DNA of 64,000 bases from Sporomusaceae bacterium. GTDB taxonomy: Bacteria > Bacillota > Negativicutes > Sporomusales > UBA7701. The stretch spans positions 1-64,000 of the forward strand of contig JAVKTQ010000008.1 of assembly GCA_031460455.1 (NCBI GenBank), given 5' to 3'. The position numbers and the translations under genes were made by a program. Shown here in pieces: positions 1 through 8,095 of this stretch. The stretch's first letter is position 1, and each line of letters begins with the position of its first letter. A model generated the notes under the pieces. That model worked only from the letters and a program-made list of their open reading frames with translations. It did not search any database and was not told the DNA's origin.

Positions 1-95
1 AAGGCCCCTTGTAGAACACGAGGTTGATAGGCCAGGAGTGTAAGGTGAGTAATCACTTCAGCTGACTGGTACTAATAGGCCGAGGGCTTGACTTA
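1..95 (+). rRNA. 23S ribosomal RNA, 3' end (partial)
   Basis: The first 95 bases match the conserved 3' terminus of bacterial 23S rRNA, ending in the helix that contains CTGACTGGTACTAATAGGC and CGAGGGCTTGAC. The rest of the gene lies upstream of the window. The 5S gene follows after roughly 90 bases, the usual 23S-5S order. The exact mature 3' end is estimated. Confidence 0.93.
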
Positions 96-188
96 TATTG
101 CCAAGCCTGATCCAATGAAATGTGCAACACTTTCTTCCGTGCTGTTTTGAGGGAGCATACTCCGCAAGAGATGCTTACCTCTTAAAAT

Positions 189-304
<116 letters not shown>

Positions 305-306
305 AG

Positions 307-341
307 AAAAACCCGCTCGTTTATACGAGCGGGTTTTGTCT
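307..341 (+). terminator. Intrinsic terminator of the rRNA operon
   Basis: Stem AAAACCCGCTCG / CGAGCGGGTTTT with a short loop, followed by a T-rich tail. It lies immediately after the 5S gene. Confidence 0.9.
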
Positions 342-394
342 GTTTGTAGGAGCTGACCCGACGGGCGTCGAAAGTTTCTTTATGAGGTGAAGAG

Positions 395-1444
395 ATGAAA
401 ACTACAATCGGGCGCGAGGATATGGCGGAAGCCGTTGATAGAGGAATATTGACCCAGGAGCAGGCGGATGCGCTCTGGCAGATGGCGCTGGCGAAAGGCG
501 AGGGCGCGGAGCGGTCGGAGGAGAGTTCGACTTTGAGCCAGTTCCTTTATTATCTGGGGGCGCTGATCGTGATCGGCGCGATGGGCTGGTTTATGAATTC
601 GGCCTGGGAGATATTCGGCGGGGCGGGGCTTTTCTCGATCGCCGCCGCCTACGCGGCTGCGTTTATTATCGCCGCCCGCCATTTCCGGGATAAGTCGGCG
701 GTGCTGAGCGGGCTGCTGATCGTTATGGCGGTCTGTATGACGCCGCTGGGCGTGTACGGGCTGCAGAAGTGGCTGGGGCTATGGCCGAAAGGCTACCCCG
801 GCGTTTACCGGGATTTTCATATGTGGGTTAAGAGCGGCTGGGTTACGATGGAGGTGGCGACACTGGCCGCCGGCCTCATCGGCATGAGGTTCGCCAGGAT
901 ACCGTTCGCGATGGCGCCGGTGGCGTTCACGCTCTGGTATATGTCGATGGACTTGACGCCGATCCTGTTCGGGCCGGACCGTTACTGGACCTATCACAAG
1001 TATGTGTCGATGGGTTTCGGGATGGCCATGACCGCCGCAGCTTTCGTTATCGACCGCCGCCGGGAGGTGGATTACGCCAAGTGGCTGTATATCTTCGGGG
1101 CGATGGCTTTTTGGGGCGGCCTGTCGATGCTGAACAGCAAGTCGGAGCTGAACAGGGCGATATATTGCGCCATCAACGTGGCCATGATGTTCTGCGGGGT
1201 GCTGCTGGAGCGGAAAGTTTTCCTGGTGCTGGGCGGGATTGGCACTTTCGGCTATATCGGGCATCTCGCGTGGACGGTGTTCCGCGATTCGCTGTTTTTC
1301 CCGTTCGCGCTTACACTGGTGGGGCTGGCGGTGGTTTATGCGGGCTGGCTCTATCATCGCAGGCAGGCGGAGCTGGACCGGCTGGTGCGGGCGGTGACGC
1401 CTGGCTGGATAATCAGGCTGCTGCCGCAGAACAGGAAGTATTAA
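395..1444 (+). CDS. DUF2157-like integral membrane protein
   Basis: 349 residues. A short cytoplasmic N-terminus (residues about 1-45) contains GILTQEQADALW, typical of the start of DUF2157 proteins. It is followed by about nine hydrophobic membrane segments and a basic tail. No catalytic motif is visible and the function is unknown. An AGGTGAAGAG Shine-Dalgarno region precedes the ATG. It is first in a co-directional group with the DUF2953 and GerW-like genes (7 to 25 bases apart), so cotranscription is likely. The DUF2157 assignment rests on the N-terminal motif and topology and is moderately secure. Confidence 0.75.
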   Translation: MKTTIGREDMAEAVDRGILTQEQADALWQMALAKGEGAERSEESSTLSQFLYYLGALIVIGAMGWFMNSAWEIFGGAGLFSIAAAYAAAFIIAARHFRDKSAVLSGLLIVMAVCMTPLGVYGLQKWLGLWPKGYPGVYRDFHMWVKSGWVTMEVATLAAGLIGMRFARIPFAMAPVAFTLWYMSMDLTPILFGPDRYWTYHKYVSMGFGMAMTAAAFVIDRRREVDYAKWLYIFGAMAFWGGLSMLNSKSELNRAIYCAINVAMMFCGVLLERKVFLVLGGIGTFGYIGHLAWTVFRDSLFFPFALTLVGLAVVYAGWLYHRRQAELDRLVRAVTPGWIIRLLPQNRKY

Positions 1445-1468
1445 CCAGGGTTGCTGGGAGGTGTTGCC

Positions 1469-2089
1469 ATGGTGTGGGTGCTGGTCGCGGTCGTCGCGGC
1501 GATAGCGGCGGTGCTGTTTGCGCCGCTGCGGCTGCGGGCCGGGCTGGACGGCGAAGGCCGGCTGCGCTGGTTCGCGGAGGCGGCGGCGCTGGGCGGCCTT
1601 GTGCGGGTGGGCCGCGACGGCGACGGCGGTTATTGGGCGTGCGGCGGTTTGCGCCGCGCTCTGACGCCGTCCGCGGATATTCGGCGGGAGCCCGGAGCTT
1701 CGCCGGCGGAGCGCGGCCGGGCGCTGGCCCGGAAGTGGGGCGGCCTTGGCGGCGGCGAGCGGCGGGCTTTGTTTAGGGCGCTGGCCGACATTTGGGCGGC
1801 TGTGGATTTGGCGGTGCAGGGCAATATCCGCTACGGGTTCGCCGACCCGGCCGTGACCGCCTGGCTGCACGCGCTGTACTGCGCCGCCCGCGGCACGGGA
1901 AGATTGGCCGGGCTAGAAGCGGCGGCGGATTTCGCGGATGCCGGCTGGTCAGGGCGGGCGGCGGCGGTGCTGACGCTGCGGCCGGTCGCGGTGGTGCTGC
2001 CGGTGGCAAGGTTTTTAGGCAAGTTTTATTGGCGACGGATAAGCGAAAAATTGACGGGAGGCAGAAGAAAATGGCAGGTACAGGCATAA
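1469..2089 (+). CDS. DUF2953 family protein (YtfI-like)
   Basis: 206 residues from the ATG at 1469, chosen because GGGAGGTG lies just upstream; an in-frame TTG at 1451 lacks a site. One N-terminal membrane helix (VLVAVVAAIAAVLFA) precedes a soluble, Ala/Gly/Arg-rich domain resembling DUF2953. In Bacillus the homologue (ytfI) neighbours ytfJ, as here. The end overlaps the next gene by 19 bases, implying translational coupling. The role is unknown but the pairing suggests sporulation. Composition is extremely GC-rich. Confidence 0.7.
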   Translation: MVWVLVAVVAAIAAVLFAPLRLRAGLDGEGRLRWFAEAAALGGLVRVGRDGDGGYWACGGLRRALTPSADIRREPGASPAERGRALARKWGGLGGGERRALFRALADIWAAVDLAVQGNIRYGFADPAVTAWLHALYCAARGTGRLAGLEAAADFADAGWSGRAAAVLTLRPVAVVLPVARFLGKFYWRRISEKLTGGRRKWQVQA

Positions 2090-2445
2090 CCGATTCGATG
2101 CAGGTGTTGTTCGACCATCTCGAGAAGATGCTGCAGGCCAAGACGGTGTTCGGCGACCCGATCACGGTCGGCGAGGTTACGCTGATCCCGGTGGTCGACA
2201 TCGCTTTCGGGGCCGGTTCGGGCGGCGGATCGTGCCCGGACAAGGGCGCACACGGCGAGGGCGGCGGCGGGGCTGCCGGGGCGAAGATCTCCGCTTCCGC
2301 GGTCATCGTGGTGCGCGAGGGCCAGGTGCAGGTGATGAAGCTGAAGAACGCCGCGCCGCTGGACAGGTTGATCGAGCTGGTGCCGGAGGTGCTGGAGGGA
2401 TTGAAGAAGAAAAAGCCGGCGGCGGAGAAGGCCGCGGAGGAGTAA
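2071..2445 (+). CDS. ytfJ: GerW family sporulation protein (YtfJ)
   Basis: 124 residues. The motif GDPITVGEVTLIPVVDIAFG is the signature of the GerW/YtfJ family, followed by the usual Gly-rich linker (GAGSGGGS) and an SASAVIVVREGQVQVM strand region. Family members are made in the forespore and affect germination or spore properties. The start follows GGGAGG at 2056-2061 and lies inside the end of the DUF2953 gene, so the pair is probably coupled. An intrinsic terminator follows within 10 bases and closes the operon. Confidence 0.9.
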   Translation: MAGTGITDSMQVLFDHLEKMLQAKTVFGDPITVGEVTLIPVVDIAFGAGSGGGSCPDKGAHGEGGGGAAGAKISASAVIVVREGQVQVMKLKNAAPLDRLIELVPEVLEGLKKKKPAAEKAAEE

Positions 2446-2450
2446 AAGGG

Positions 2451-2480
2451 AAGGGAGGCTGCAATAGCAGCCTCCCTTTG
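2451..2480 (+). terminator. Intrinsic terminator after the GerW gene
   Basis: Stem AAGGGAGGCTGC / GCAGCCTCCCTT with an AATA loop, just after the stop codon. The T-tract is short (CTTT), so efficiency may be modest. Confidence 0.75.
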
Positions 2481-2490
2481 AACTGTCATA

Positions 2491-2680
2491 AAGCCTAAGG
2501 TTGCCTAGAAAGCTCCAGATGAAAGACACACCGGATAAGCAGACACACAACGCTTTAGCGTTGATGTGATCGCTTATACCCGAAAGGGTGCAAGCGCGCT
2601 GCGCCGCGTACTTTGTGGCGTACGCAAGCAAGCGCTTTGAGGAGCAACGCCGCAGATGGGGCTTTCTAGGCAACCGGCTT
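2491..2680 (+). repeat. Palindromic intergenic element, copy 1 (enlarged)
   Basis: The outer arms AAGCC..GGTTGCCTAGAAAGC and GCTTTCTAGGCAACCGGCTT are near-perfect inverted repeats. Inside are the family blocks CCAGATG, an apical GCGTAC..GTACGC stem, GCAAGCGCTTTGAGGAGCAA and CGCCGCAGATGG. This copy is about 60 bases longer than the standard form because a hairpin module (about 2535-2590, beginning AAGCAGACACAC) interrupts the 5' half. The same module recurs at 28135-28182. The element lies between the GerW terminator and the end of the convergent CsgG-like gene. Confidence 0.88.
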
Positions 2681-3611
2681 ATGGTCTTTGGATCATCATG
2701 CCTTTGCCGATCGCCCCCGCATCGCCGCCGATGACTTCGCAGACCGACAGCTTTTCCTTGACGGTCGTCACCTGTAGGCGGGCGATCTCGTCGACGCTCT
2801 CGTCGAGCACTTCGCCGGTGCTGGGATCGCGGATGACATTGGCGGCGCCGACGAGGAACTCCTGGCCAACGGCGACGCCTTCGCGCGCGCCGCGGTTGAC
2901 GTAGACGCTGCCGTCCCGGACCATGACCACCTCGCCCCGCCAGGGGACCTTGGGCAACTGGGCGATCATCCACTGGACGCCGTGGGCGACGGCGTCCTCG
3001 ACCGCTTTGCCGATGTTGCTTTTCTGGAAGTTGCTGTAGCCGCCCGACCAACCGGGGCCGTGATAATGGATGGAGGTGCGGCTGCTGGTCGACTTGCCGA
3101 CGACGCTGGTGGAGGCGAGCACCATGCCGGTGGTGGCGTCGACGATATACATGGTGGCGTTTATTTCCGCTTTGCCGCCGCCGCCGCCGACCGTCACGCC
3201 GCCGACGGAGATGCCGCCGCCGCTGTGGCCGGTTTCCTGGACATGGGTGATGGCTCCCTTGACGAGCAGCTGGGCCGGGGTCAGGTGGCCGGCGACCGGC
3301 GTCTTGGCTCCCTGGGCGGTGCGTCCTGATTTGGCGAGGTCTTGCTCATCAAGGGTTTCCGTGCGCATGTCTTTTTCGCCGAGGACGATGAAGCGGCCGC
3401 TCTGGTTTAGTAGGTCGGTGAGCACCATCCCCCAGGCGTCGCCGACATCCCACTGGCCTCGCCAGCCGGCCCGGTTCTCGAATTTGACCACGCTGACGGT
3501 GTAGCGGAGGCCGCCGGGCTCGGCCGCCAGCGCGGCCTGCGGCAGCCACAGCGCGAGCAGGAACGCCCCGCACAAAAGCCATATCAGCCGCCTGGCAATC
3601 AGTCTGGACAT
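2679..3611 (-). CDS. CsgG/HfaB-domain exported protein
   Basis: 310 residues. A signal peptide (basic MSRLIARR, hydrophobic core, ALAAEP cleavage region) precedes a CsgG-type domain: TVSVVKFENRAGW..., GMVLTDLLNQSGRF, VLGEKDM, LVKGAITHVQET and INATMYIVDATTGMVL. Later residues VYVNRGAREGVAVGQEFLV resemble the C-terminal small domain seen in these proteins. There is no lipobox cysteine, unlike curli CsgG, so it is probably periplasmic or secreted rather than an outer-membrane lipoprotein pore. It is monocistronic with its own promoter. Function is unknown. Confidence 0.82.
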   Translation of the reverse strand: MSRLIARRLIWLLCGAFLLALWLPQAALAAEPGGLRYTVSVVKFENRAGWRGQWDVGDAWGMVLTDLLNQSGRFIVLGEKDMRTETLDEQDLAKSGRTAQGAKTPVAGHLTPAQLLVKGAITHVQETGHSGGGISVGGVTVGGGGGKAEINATMYIVDATTGMVLASTSVVGKSTSSRTSIHYHGPGWSGGYSNFQKSNIGKAVEDAVAHGVQWMIAQLPKVPWRGEVVMVRDGSVYVNRGAREGVAVGQEFLVGAANVIRDPSTGEVLDESVDEIARLQVTTVKEKLSVCEVIGGDAGAIGKGMMIQRP

Positions 3612-3634
3612 GATATTAACCCCCTTCGCTAAAA

Positions 3635-3687
3635 TGTAAAAAATTTACAGTGTCTATATTATAATATGTTTTGGGAATAAATGTAAA
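3635..3687 (-). promoter_or_regulatory. Promoter and inverted-repeat operator of the CsgG-like gene
   Basis: On the minus strand, -35 TTTACA (3682-3687), an 18-base spacer and -10 TATAAT (3658-3663). Just downstream of the -10, near the expected start of transcription, is the inverted repeat TGTAAA-N3-TTTACA (3635-3649). The -35 itself is another TTTACA half-site. Placement at the start site suggests a repressor operator; the regulator is unknown. Confidence 0.65.
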
Positions 3688-3688
3688 A

Positions 3689-3715
3689 CAAAAAAGCCGC
3701 GGCATAACCGCGGCT
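3689..3715 (-). terminator. Intrinsic terminator after rubrerythrin
   Basis: Read on the minus strand: stem AGCCGCGG / CCGCGGCT followed by a run of T (as A-rich sequence on the plus strand at 3687-3695). It follows the rubrerythrin stop codon and immediately precedes the promoter of the CsgG-like gene. Confidence 0.85.
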
Positions 3716-3738
3716 TCGCAGGGGGCTCGGAGATCAGG

Positions 3739-4230
3739 TCAGTCGATTTTCTTGTAGGCCGCGGCCTTGGCGCCGCAGATGGGGCAGGCGTCGGGCACGG
3801 AGCCCTCGGCGACATGGCCGCAGACGGGGCAAAGGAAGACGTCGTAAACTTCCTTGCTGGCGAGGTTGGCAAGCGCCTTCTTGTAGAGCTCGGCGTGGAT
3901 TTTCTCCGCCTCGTTGGCCAGCTTGAAGGTGCGGACAGCGGCGGCGTTGTTGTCGGCCTCGGCTGTCTTGATGAACGGCGGGTACATTTCTTCGAATTCG
4001 TACGTTTCGCCCGAGAAGGCGGCTTTGAGGTTCTCGGCGGTCGACTTGACGCCGCCCATGGCTTTGAGGTGGGCGTGGGCGTGGATGGTTTCGGCTTCGG
4101 CGGTGGCCCGGAAGAGTTTGGCGATCTGGGGGAAGCCTTCCTGGTCGGCCTGTCTGGCGAACGCGAGGTATTTGCGGTTGGCCTGGGATTCGCCGGCGAA
4201 CGCGGCGGCGAGGTTTTTGTCGGTGCTCAT
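3739..4230 (-). CDS. rbr: Rubrerythrin
   Basis: 163 residues from the chosen ATG; GGAGGG at 4237-4242 gives 6-base spacing. The N-terminal ferritin-like four-helix domain carries the diiron ligands in AGESQANRKYLAFA, EAETIHAHAH and ANEAEKIHAEL. The C-terminal rubredoxin-like domain has CPVCGH and CPICGA. It reduces hydrogen peroxide in the cytoplasm of anaerobes using electrons passed through the rubredoxin iron. It is a single-gene unit with a PerR/Fur-like box immediately upstream and a terminator behind it. An upstream ATG at 4248 is possible but would place the ribosome site inside the coding region. Confidence 0.95.
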   Translation of the reverse strand: MSTDKNLAAAFAGESQANRKYLAFARQADQEGFPQIAKLFRATAEAETIHAHAHLKAMGGVKSTAENLKAAFSGETYEFEEMYPPFIKTAEADNNAAAVRTFKLANEAEKIHAELYKKALANLASKEVYDVFLCPVCGHVAEGSVPDACPICGAKAAAYKKID

Positions 4231-4245
4231 CATAATCCCTCCAAA

Positions 4246-4260
4246 CAATAATAATTATCA
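4246..4260 (-). promoter_or_regulatory. PerR/Fur-type 7-1-7 box before rubrerythrin
   Basis: The minus strand reads TGATAAT-T-ATTATTG, matching 13 of 15 positions of the TGATAATNATTATCA Fur-family palindrome. It directly abuts the ribosome-binding site. The target gene (peroxide reductase) makes PerR the likelier regulator. A related box lies before the peroxiredoxin gene at 33640-33654. Confidence 0.7.
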
Positions 4261-4370
4261 TCTAATGAACATTATTCTTTATTCCGACCAATTTGTCAAG
4301 TACATTTTACCATATCTGCCAATCGTATTTTAGCCGTTGCGGCCGTTTTTATACCGGGGAGCGCAGGGAC

Positions 4371-4403
4371 AAAAAATAACAGCCCGGCTGGCGCCGGGCT
4401 GTT
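4371..4403 (-). terminator. Intrinsic terminator after the AdoMet decarboxylase gene
   Basis: Minus strand: stem AACAGCCCGGC / GCCGGGCTGTT with a 4-base loop, followed by an ATTTTTT-type tail. It lies six bases beyond the stop codon. Confidence 0.88.
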
Positions 4404-4408
4404 CGTCG

Positions 4409-4864
4409 CTATTTCGCGCGGGACAGGAAGCTGAGCACCCTGGCGCCGGTGGTACGGACGCGGCGCAGGGGGGTCATGCTCACTTTGACTTTGGGTTTCA
4501 TATCGCTTTCCGAGCCGAAGTCGCCGCGCTTGATGTTGGTGATCTTCGTTTTCTCCGGCTTGAGGAAATTTTTGAGGATGGAGACGGCCTTATCGGGACG
4601 GCTGTGGTCGCCGCAGGTGAAGACGTCTACCGCCGCATATCCCAGCTCGGGGTATGTGTGGATACTCATGTGGCTTTCGGCTAAAAGCGCCAGGGCGGTC
4701 AAACCTTGCGGTTCGAACTTGTAGTAAGAGAAGTCCAGGAGAGTCATGTTGGCTTCGCGTACCGCGGTATGCATGGCCGTCTTGACGAATTCCAGGTCGT
4801 CGAGGCGCTCGAAGCTGCAGCCATACATGTCGACCGTGATATGTTTGCCAATCACTTTCATCAT
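4409..4864 (-). CDS. speH: S-adenosylmethionine decarboxylase proenzyme
   Basis: 151 residues. The motif LLAESHMSIHTYPE contains the Glu-Ser self-cleavage site, whose serine becomes the pyruvoyl cofactor. VDVFTCGDHSRPDKA supplies the conserved Cys and His. It decarboxylates AdoMet to give the aminopropyl donor for spermidine. The family usually has about 120-130 residues; here the basic C-terminal tail (KPKVKVSMTPLRRVRTTG...) is longer. Two adjacent ATG codons (4864 and 4861) are possible starts behind GGGGCG. The gene stands alone with its own promoter about 150 bases upstream; no spermidine synthase gene is nearby. Confidence 0.93.
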   Translation of the reverse strand: MMKVIGKHITVDMYGCSFERLDDLEFVKTAMHTAVREANMTLLDFSYYKFEPQGLTALALLAESHMSIHTYPELGYAAVDVFTCGDHSRPDKAVSILKNFLKPEKTKITNIKRGDFGSESDMKPKVKVSMTPLRRVRTTGARVLSFLSRAK

Positions 4865-5016
4865 AATTATCGCCCCTTTGCCAGGTATTACCGACCCCTA
4901 AACAGCAACTTTTCCGCAAAAACAGCCGAAAACCCGGAAATTTTTGATGAAAAGCGGCATTCTCCACAAGGAATTGCTGTCTTCCTCCCATTATTATATG
5001 CTTTATACAGTTTTTC

Positions 5017-5045
5017 ATTATAAGTCTCTTGGACATGAATGTAAA
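5017..5045 (-). promoter_or_regulatory. speH promoter
   Basis: Minus strand -35 TTTACA (5040-5045), 17-base spacer, -10 TATAAT (5017-5022). It is close to the sigma-A consensus. Transcription would start about 145 bases before the speH start codon. Confidence 0.7.
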
Positions 5046-5115
5046 GAGTAATTTATAAAATCTCCAAAAAAAATTTCCGCCGCGCACTTTCGGCCGGGAG
5101 AGGTGGCATACTATC

Positions 5116-5145
5116 TTGCAAGGAAGGCGCCCGCCATAGTAAAAT
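5116..5145 (+). promoter_or_regulatory. Promoter of the FabK-like gene
   Basis: -35 TTGCAA (5116-5121), 18-base spacer, -10 TAAAAT (5140-5145). It places the start of transcription about 35 bases before the coding region. Confidence 0.6.
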
Positions 5146-5189
5146 CTTGGCATAGAACGTAGCGTCAATCGCTTAAAAGGAGAATGAAT

Positions 5190-6131
5190 ATGCAGACAAA
5201 ATTGACGTCATTGCTGGGTATCGAATACCCCGTTTTACAGGGAGCCATGGCCTGGGTTTCCGAAGCGCGCATGGCCGCCGCGGTGTCCGCTGCCGGGGGG
5301 GCGGGGATCATCGCCACCGGCGGGCAAAGCGGGGCGTGGGTGCGGGAGCAGATCCGCCTGGCCAAGTCGCTGACTTCCAAGCCGTTCGGCGTGAATGTCA
5401 CGCTGCTGTCGCCGACCAAGGATGAGGTTATCGAGGTTATCTGCGAGGAGAAGGTGGCGTTCGTGACCATCGGCGCCGGCAATTCGGTGCCGTATTTCCC
5501 GGTCTTCGACAAGGCGGGGATCAAGAAGATCCCCATCGTGCCCAACGCCAAACTGGCCCAGCGCGTCGAGGCCAGCGGCGCCGACGCCATCGTCATCGAG
5601 GGCATGGAGGCTGGCGGCCATATCGGCGTGCTGACGACGATGGCGCTGATGACGCAGGTGATCCCGCTGGTATCGATCCCCGTGGTCGCGGCCGGCGGCT
5701 TCGCCGACGGACGGGGCCTGGCGGCGGCGCTCGTGATGGGCGCGGCCGGCGTCCAGATCGGCACACGGTTCATGGTCGCCGAGGAGTGCCCGGTGCACGC
5801 GAAGTTCAAGGAGAAGCTGCTGGCGGCGGTCGACACCGACACCGTCGTGACCGGCGCGACCATCGGCCACGGGGTGCGCGGCCTCAAGAACAAATTCACC
5901 GAGAAGTTTCTCGCCCTGGAGCGCAGCGGCACCCCGGTCGAGGAGCTCAACCGCCTGGCCGCCGGCACCAACCGCCTGGCGGCGGTGGACGGGGATATCG
6001 AGAACGGCATGGTGCAGGCGGGGCAGAGCCTGCTGCCGCTCAAGAAGATTGAGCCGGTCAAGGATATAATCGCGGCGATCGTCGCCGAAGCCGGCCGCGT
6101 GCTGGCCGGGGCGCCCGGTCTCGTTAAGTAG
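5190..6131 (+). CDS. FabK-like enoyl-ACP reductase II / nitronate monooxygenase family
   Basis: 313 residues; the ATG at 5190 sits 7 bases after AAGGAG, better than the ATG at 5184. It is a TIM-barrel FMN protein with N-terminal YPVLQGAMAW, the glycine-rich AAGGAGIIATGG, GMEAGGHIG and the phosphate-binding PVVAAGGFADGRGLAAALVMGA followed by GVQIGTRF. These motifs are shared by FabK enoyl-ACP reductases and nitronate monooxygenases. EGMEAGGHIG and the overall length favour FabK, the last step of the fatty-acid elongation cycle. No other fab genes adjoin it, so the physiological reaction is not settled. Confidence 0.85.
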   Translation: MQTKLTSLLGIEYPVLQGAMAWVSEARMAAAVSAAGGAGIIATGGQSGAWVREQIRLAKSLTSKPFGVNVTLLSPTKDEVIEVICEEKVAFVTIGAGNSVPYFPVFDKAGIKKIPIVPNAKLAQRVEASGADAIVIEGMEAGGHIGVLTTMALMTQVIPLVSIPVVAAGGFADGRGLAAALVMGAAGVQIGTRFMVAEECPVHAKFKEKLLAAVDTDTVVTGATIGHGVRGLKNKFTEKFLALERSGTPVEELNRLAAGTNRLAAVDGDIENGMVQAGQSLLPLKKIEPVKDIIAAIVAEAGRVLAGAPGLVK

Positions 6132-6185
6132 CATACGCTTCCGCACCTCGTGCCACAATAAGGGTAAACAGGCGGCGAGGTGCGG

Positions 6186-6713
6186 ATGTTCACTTTTCAT
6201 CATGGCTTCTGGCTGTATTTCCTTTCCCGGCGCCATCCCAAGGTATGGCAGTTTGTCGCCGGGTCGATGCTGCCGGACTACGTATATATCTTTCTCATGG
6301 CCGTCCTGCTGGCGCGGGGCGATTTCGGCTGGCGCGAGCTATTCCGCCTTTCGCCGACGACATTTATGACCTATCTGCCGCAGTACCCCTGGGCGCTGCA
6401 TGTCGATCTCGCCGGCCATTCGGCGGTCTTCTGGGGCGCGGCCTTTGTCCTGTCGCTGCTGCCGCCCTTCAGCAGCGGGCAGGCGTTCGTCGTCGGCTGG
6501 GGCACGCACATACTCCTTGACGGCCTCACCCACGCCGCCCACGCCAACCTTTTCCTGTACCCGCTGTCGCTGCTGGCGGCGCACAGCCCGGTTTCCTACT
6601 GGGAGCCGTCCTATTTCGCCCGCGAATTCAAACTCGTCAACGGCACGCTCATGGGCCTCACAGCGGCCTACCTCGTCTATCATTGGTGGAAAAAGCGGAG
6701 AGAGAGGAACTGA
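6186..6713 (+). CDS. Membrane protein of the metal-dependent hydrolase-like (YdjM/DUF4184-type) group
   Basis: 175 residues from the ATG at 6186 (GGCGAGGTG upstream; GTG at 6180 is the alternative). It has four or five hydrophobic segments with histidines at membrane edges: FTFHHGFWLYFLSRRHPKVW, GSMLPDYVY, VDLAGHSAVFWGAAF and WGTHILLDGLTHAAH. The HxxLDxxTH pattern resembles membrane-bound metal-dependent hydrolase-like proteins such as YdjM. Activity is not demonstrated for this group. Only two bases separate its stop from the next start, so it is coupled to the methyltransferase gene. Confidence 0.62.
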   Translation: MFTFHHGFWLYFLSRRHPKVWQFVAGSMLPDYVYIFLMAVLLARGDFGWRELFRLSPTTFMTYLPQYPWALHVDLAGHSAVFWGAAFVLSLLPPFSSGQAFVVGWGTHILLDGLTHAAHANLFLYPLSLLAAHSPVSYWEPSYFAREFKLVNGTLMGLTAAYLVYHWWKKRRERN

Positions 6714-6715
6714 AT

Positions 6716-7897
6716 ATGGACGCGACAGCCAAGATAATCCTGCGCAAGGGGGCGCAGCACCGCGTGGAGGCGGGCCACCCCTGGGTATACCAGACCGAGC
6801 TTGACGCCGTGGAGGGCGACTTCGCCCCCGGCGACATCGTCGACGTGTACAACTTCCGCCGCCGTTTCATCGGCCGCGGCTACATAAACCCCCGCTCGCA
6901 GATCATCGTCCGCATCTTAAGCCGCGAGCAGGAACCGATCGACCGCGAGTTCCTCAAGCGACGGCTCGCCGCCGCCTGGCAATGGCGGCAGCGGTTTGTC
7001 GCCGAGCCGGAGTACTGCCGGCTGGTCTTCGGCGAGGCCGACTTCCTGCCCGCCCTGATCGTCGACAAGTTCGGGCCTTACCTCGTCATCCAGACGCTCG
7101 CCCTCGGCATCGATATATATAAGGATATGATCGTCGGCATCCTCGAGGAGATGTTCAGCCCCGCCGGCGTGTACGAGCGCAACGACGTGCCGGTGCGCGA
7201 GCTGGAGGGGCTGGAGCAGCGCAAGGGCTTCCTGCGGGGCGAGTTCCCCACCCTCATCGAAGTGCGCGAGAACGGCATCCCCTTTTACGCCGATATCGAA
7301 AACGGCCAGAAGACCGGCTTTTTCTACGACCAGCGGGAGAATCTCACCCTGCTGAAGGACTTCGTCGCCGGCGCCCGCGTCCTCGACTGCTTCTGCCACA
7401 CCGGCTCGTTCACCGTCCACGCCCTCCGCTACGGGGCCGAGCACGTCAACGCCGTCGATATCTCCGCGCCGGCCGTCGAGCTGGCGGCCAAAAACGCCGC
7501 CTTGAGCGGCGTGGCCGACCGCTGCGACTTTCAGGTGGCCAACGCCTTCGATGTGCTGCGCAGCCAGTCCGACGAACGCAGGCAGTACGACGTCGTCATC
7601 CTCGACCCGCCGGCTTTCACCAAAAACCGCGGCGGCCTGGAGGGGGCGGCCCGCGGCTACAAGGAGATCAACCTGCGCGGCCTCAAGCTGGTGAAGCCGG
7701 GCGGCTTCCTCGTCACCTGCTCGTGCTCTTATCACATGGACCGCGATTTCTTCGCCGCCATCGTCCTCGACGCTGCCCGCGACGCCCGGCGGACGGTGCG
7801 CCAGGTCGAATACCGGACGCAGGCGAAGGATCACCCGATACTGCCGGCCGCGCCGGAGACGAATTATCTCAAGTTTTTGGTGCTGGAAGTACTTTAG
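6716..7897 (+). CDS. Class I SAM-dependent rRNA cytosine methyltransferase (RlmI-like)
   Basis: 393 residues. An N-terminal PUA-like domain (residues about 3-75, KGAQHRVEAGHPWVYQTE) is followed by an EEHEE-like linker and a Rossmann methyltransferase domain. The SAM-binding loop is VLDCFCHTGSFTVHALRYGA and the catalytic/substrate motif is VILDPPAFTK, then SCSYHM. This is the RlmI/YccW architecture, which makes m5C in 23S rRNA. The start follows GAGAGGAA. The stop codon TAG at 7895-7897 overlaps the first bases of a palindromic element by two bases. Confidence 0.87.
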   Translation: MDATAKIILRKGAQHRVEAGHPWVYQTELDAVEGDFAPGDIVDVYNFRRRFIGRGYINPRSQIIVRILSREQEPIDREFLKRRLAAAWQWRQRFVAEPEYCRLVFGEADFLPALIVDKFGPYLVIQTLALGIDIYKDMIVGILEEMFSPAGVYERNDVPVRELEGLEQRKGFLRGEFPTLIEVRENGIPFYADIENGQKTGFFYDQRENLTLLKDFVAGARVLDCFCHTGSFTVHALRYGAEHVNAVDISAPAVELAAKNAALSGVADRCDFQVANAFDVLRSQSDERRQYDVVILDPPAFTKNRGGLEGAARGYKEINLRGLKLVKPGGFLVTCSCSYHMDRDFFAAIVLDAARDARRTVRQVEYRTQAKDHPILPAAPETNYLKFLVLEVL

Positions 7898-8022
7898 CGA
7901 TTGCCTAGAAAGTCCATCTGCGGCGTTGCTCCTCAGAGCGCTTGCTAGCGTACGCAACCAAGTACGCGTCGCGGCGCGCTCTTCCGGTGCGCCTTGCATC
8001 TGGAGCTTTCTAGACAATCGCT
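7896..8022 (-). repeat. Palindromic intergenic element, copy 2
   Basis: Arms AGCGATTGCCTAGAAAGT and AGCTTTCTAGACAATCGCT pair across 127 bases. Reading the minus strand, the blocks run CCAGATGCAAGGCGCACCGG, AAGAGCGCGCC, GCGTAC-loop-GTACGC, GCAAGCGCTCTGAGGAGCAA and CGCCGCAGATGG. The arm overlaps the RlmI-like stop codon. The loop has 8 bases (TTGGTTGC on the minus strand). The element ends about 75 bases before the ctsR promoter. Confidence 0.92.
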
Positions 8023-8095
8023 GACCATCCCCTTAGTGCTTTTTAAACCCCTGCCTGACTAGTGGCGGGGGTTGTTATTTTTTTCATATTCCCTC

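Larger units (their letters stand above)
4865..5189. other. Divergent intergenic region between speH and the FabK-like gene
   Basis: A 325-base gap with no credible gene. It holds back-to-back promoters (minus-strand set at 5017-5045, plus-strand set at 5116-5145) and a long AT-rich untranslated leader of about 150 bases in front of speH. No known riboswitch was recognised in that leader. Confidence 0.6.

Noticed and set aside
7896-8022. Palindromic elements read as ordinary rho-independent terminators
   Set aside because: The stems are long and interrupted, no T-run follows, and several copies sit next to separate good terminators.
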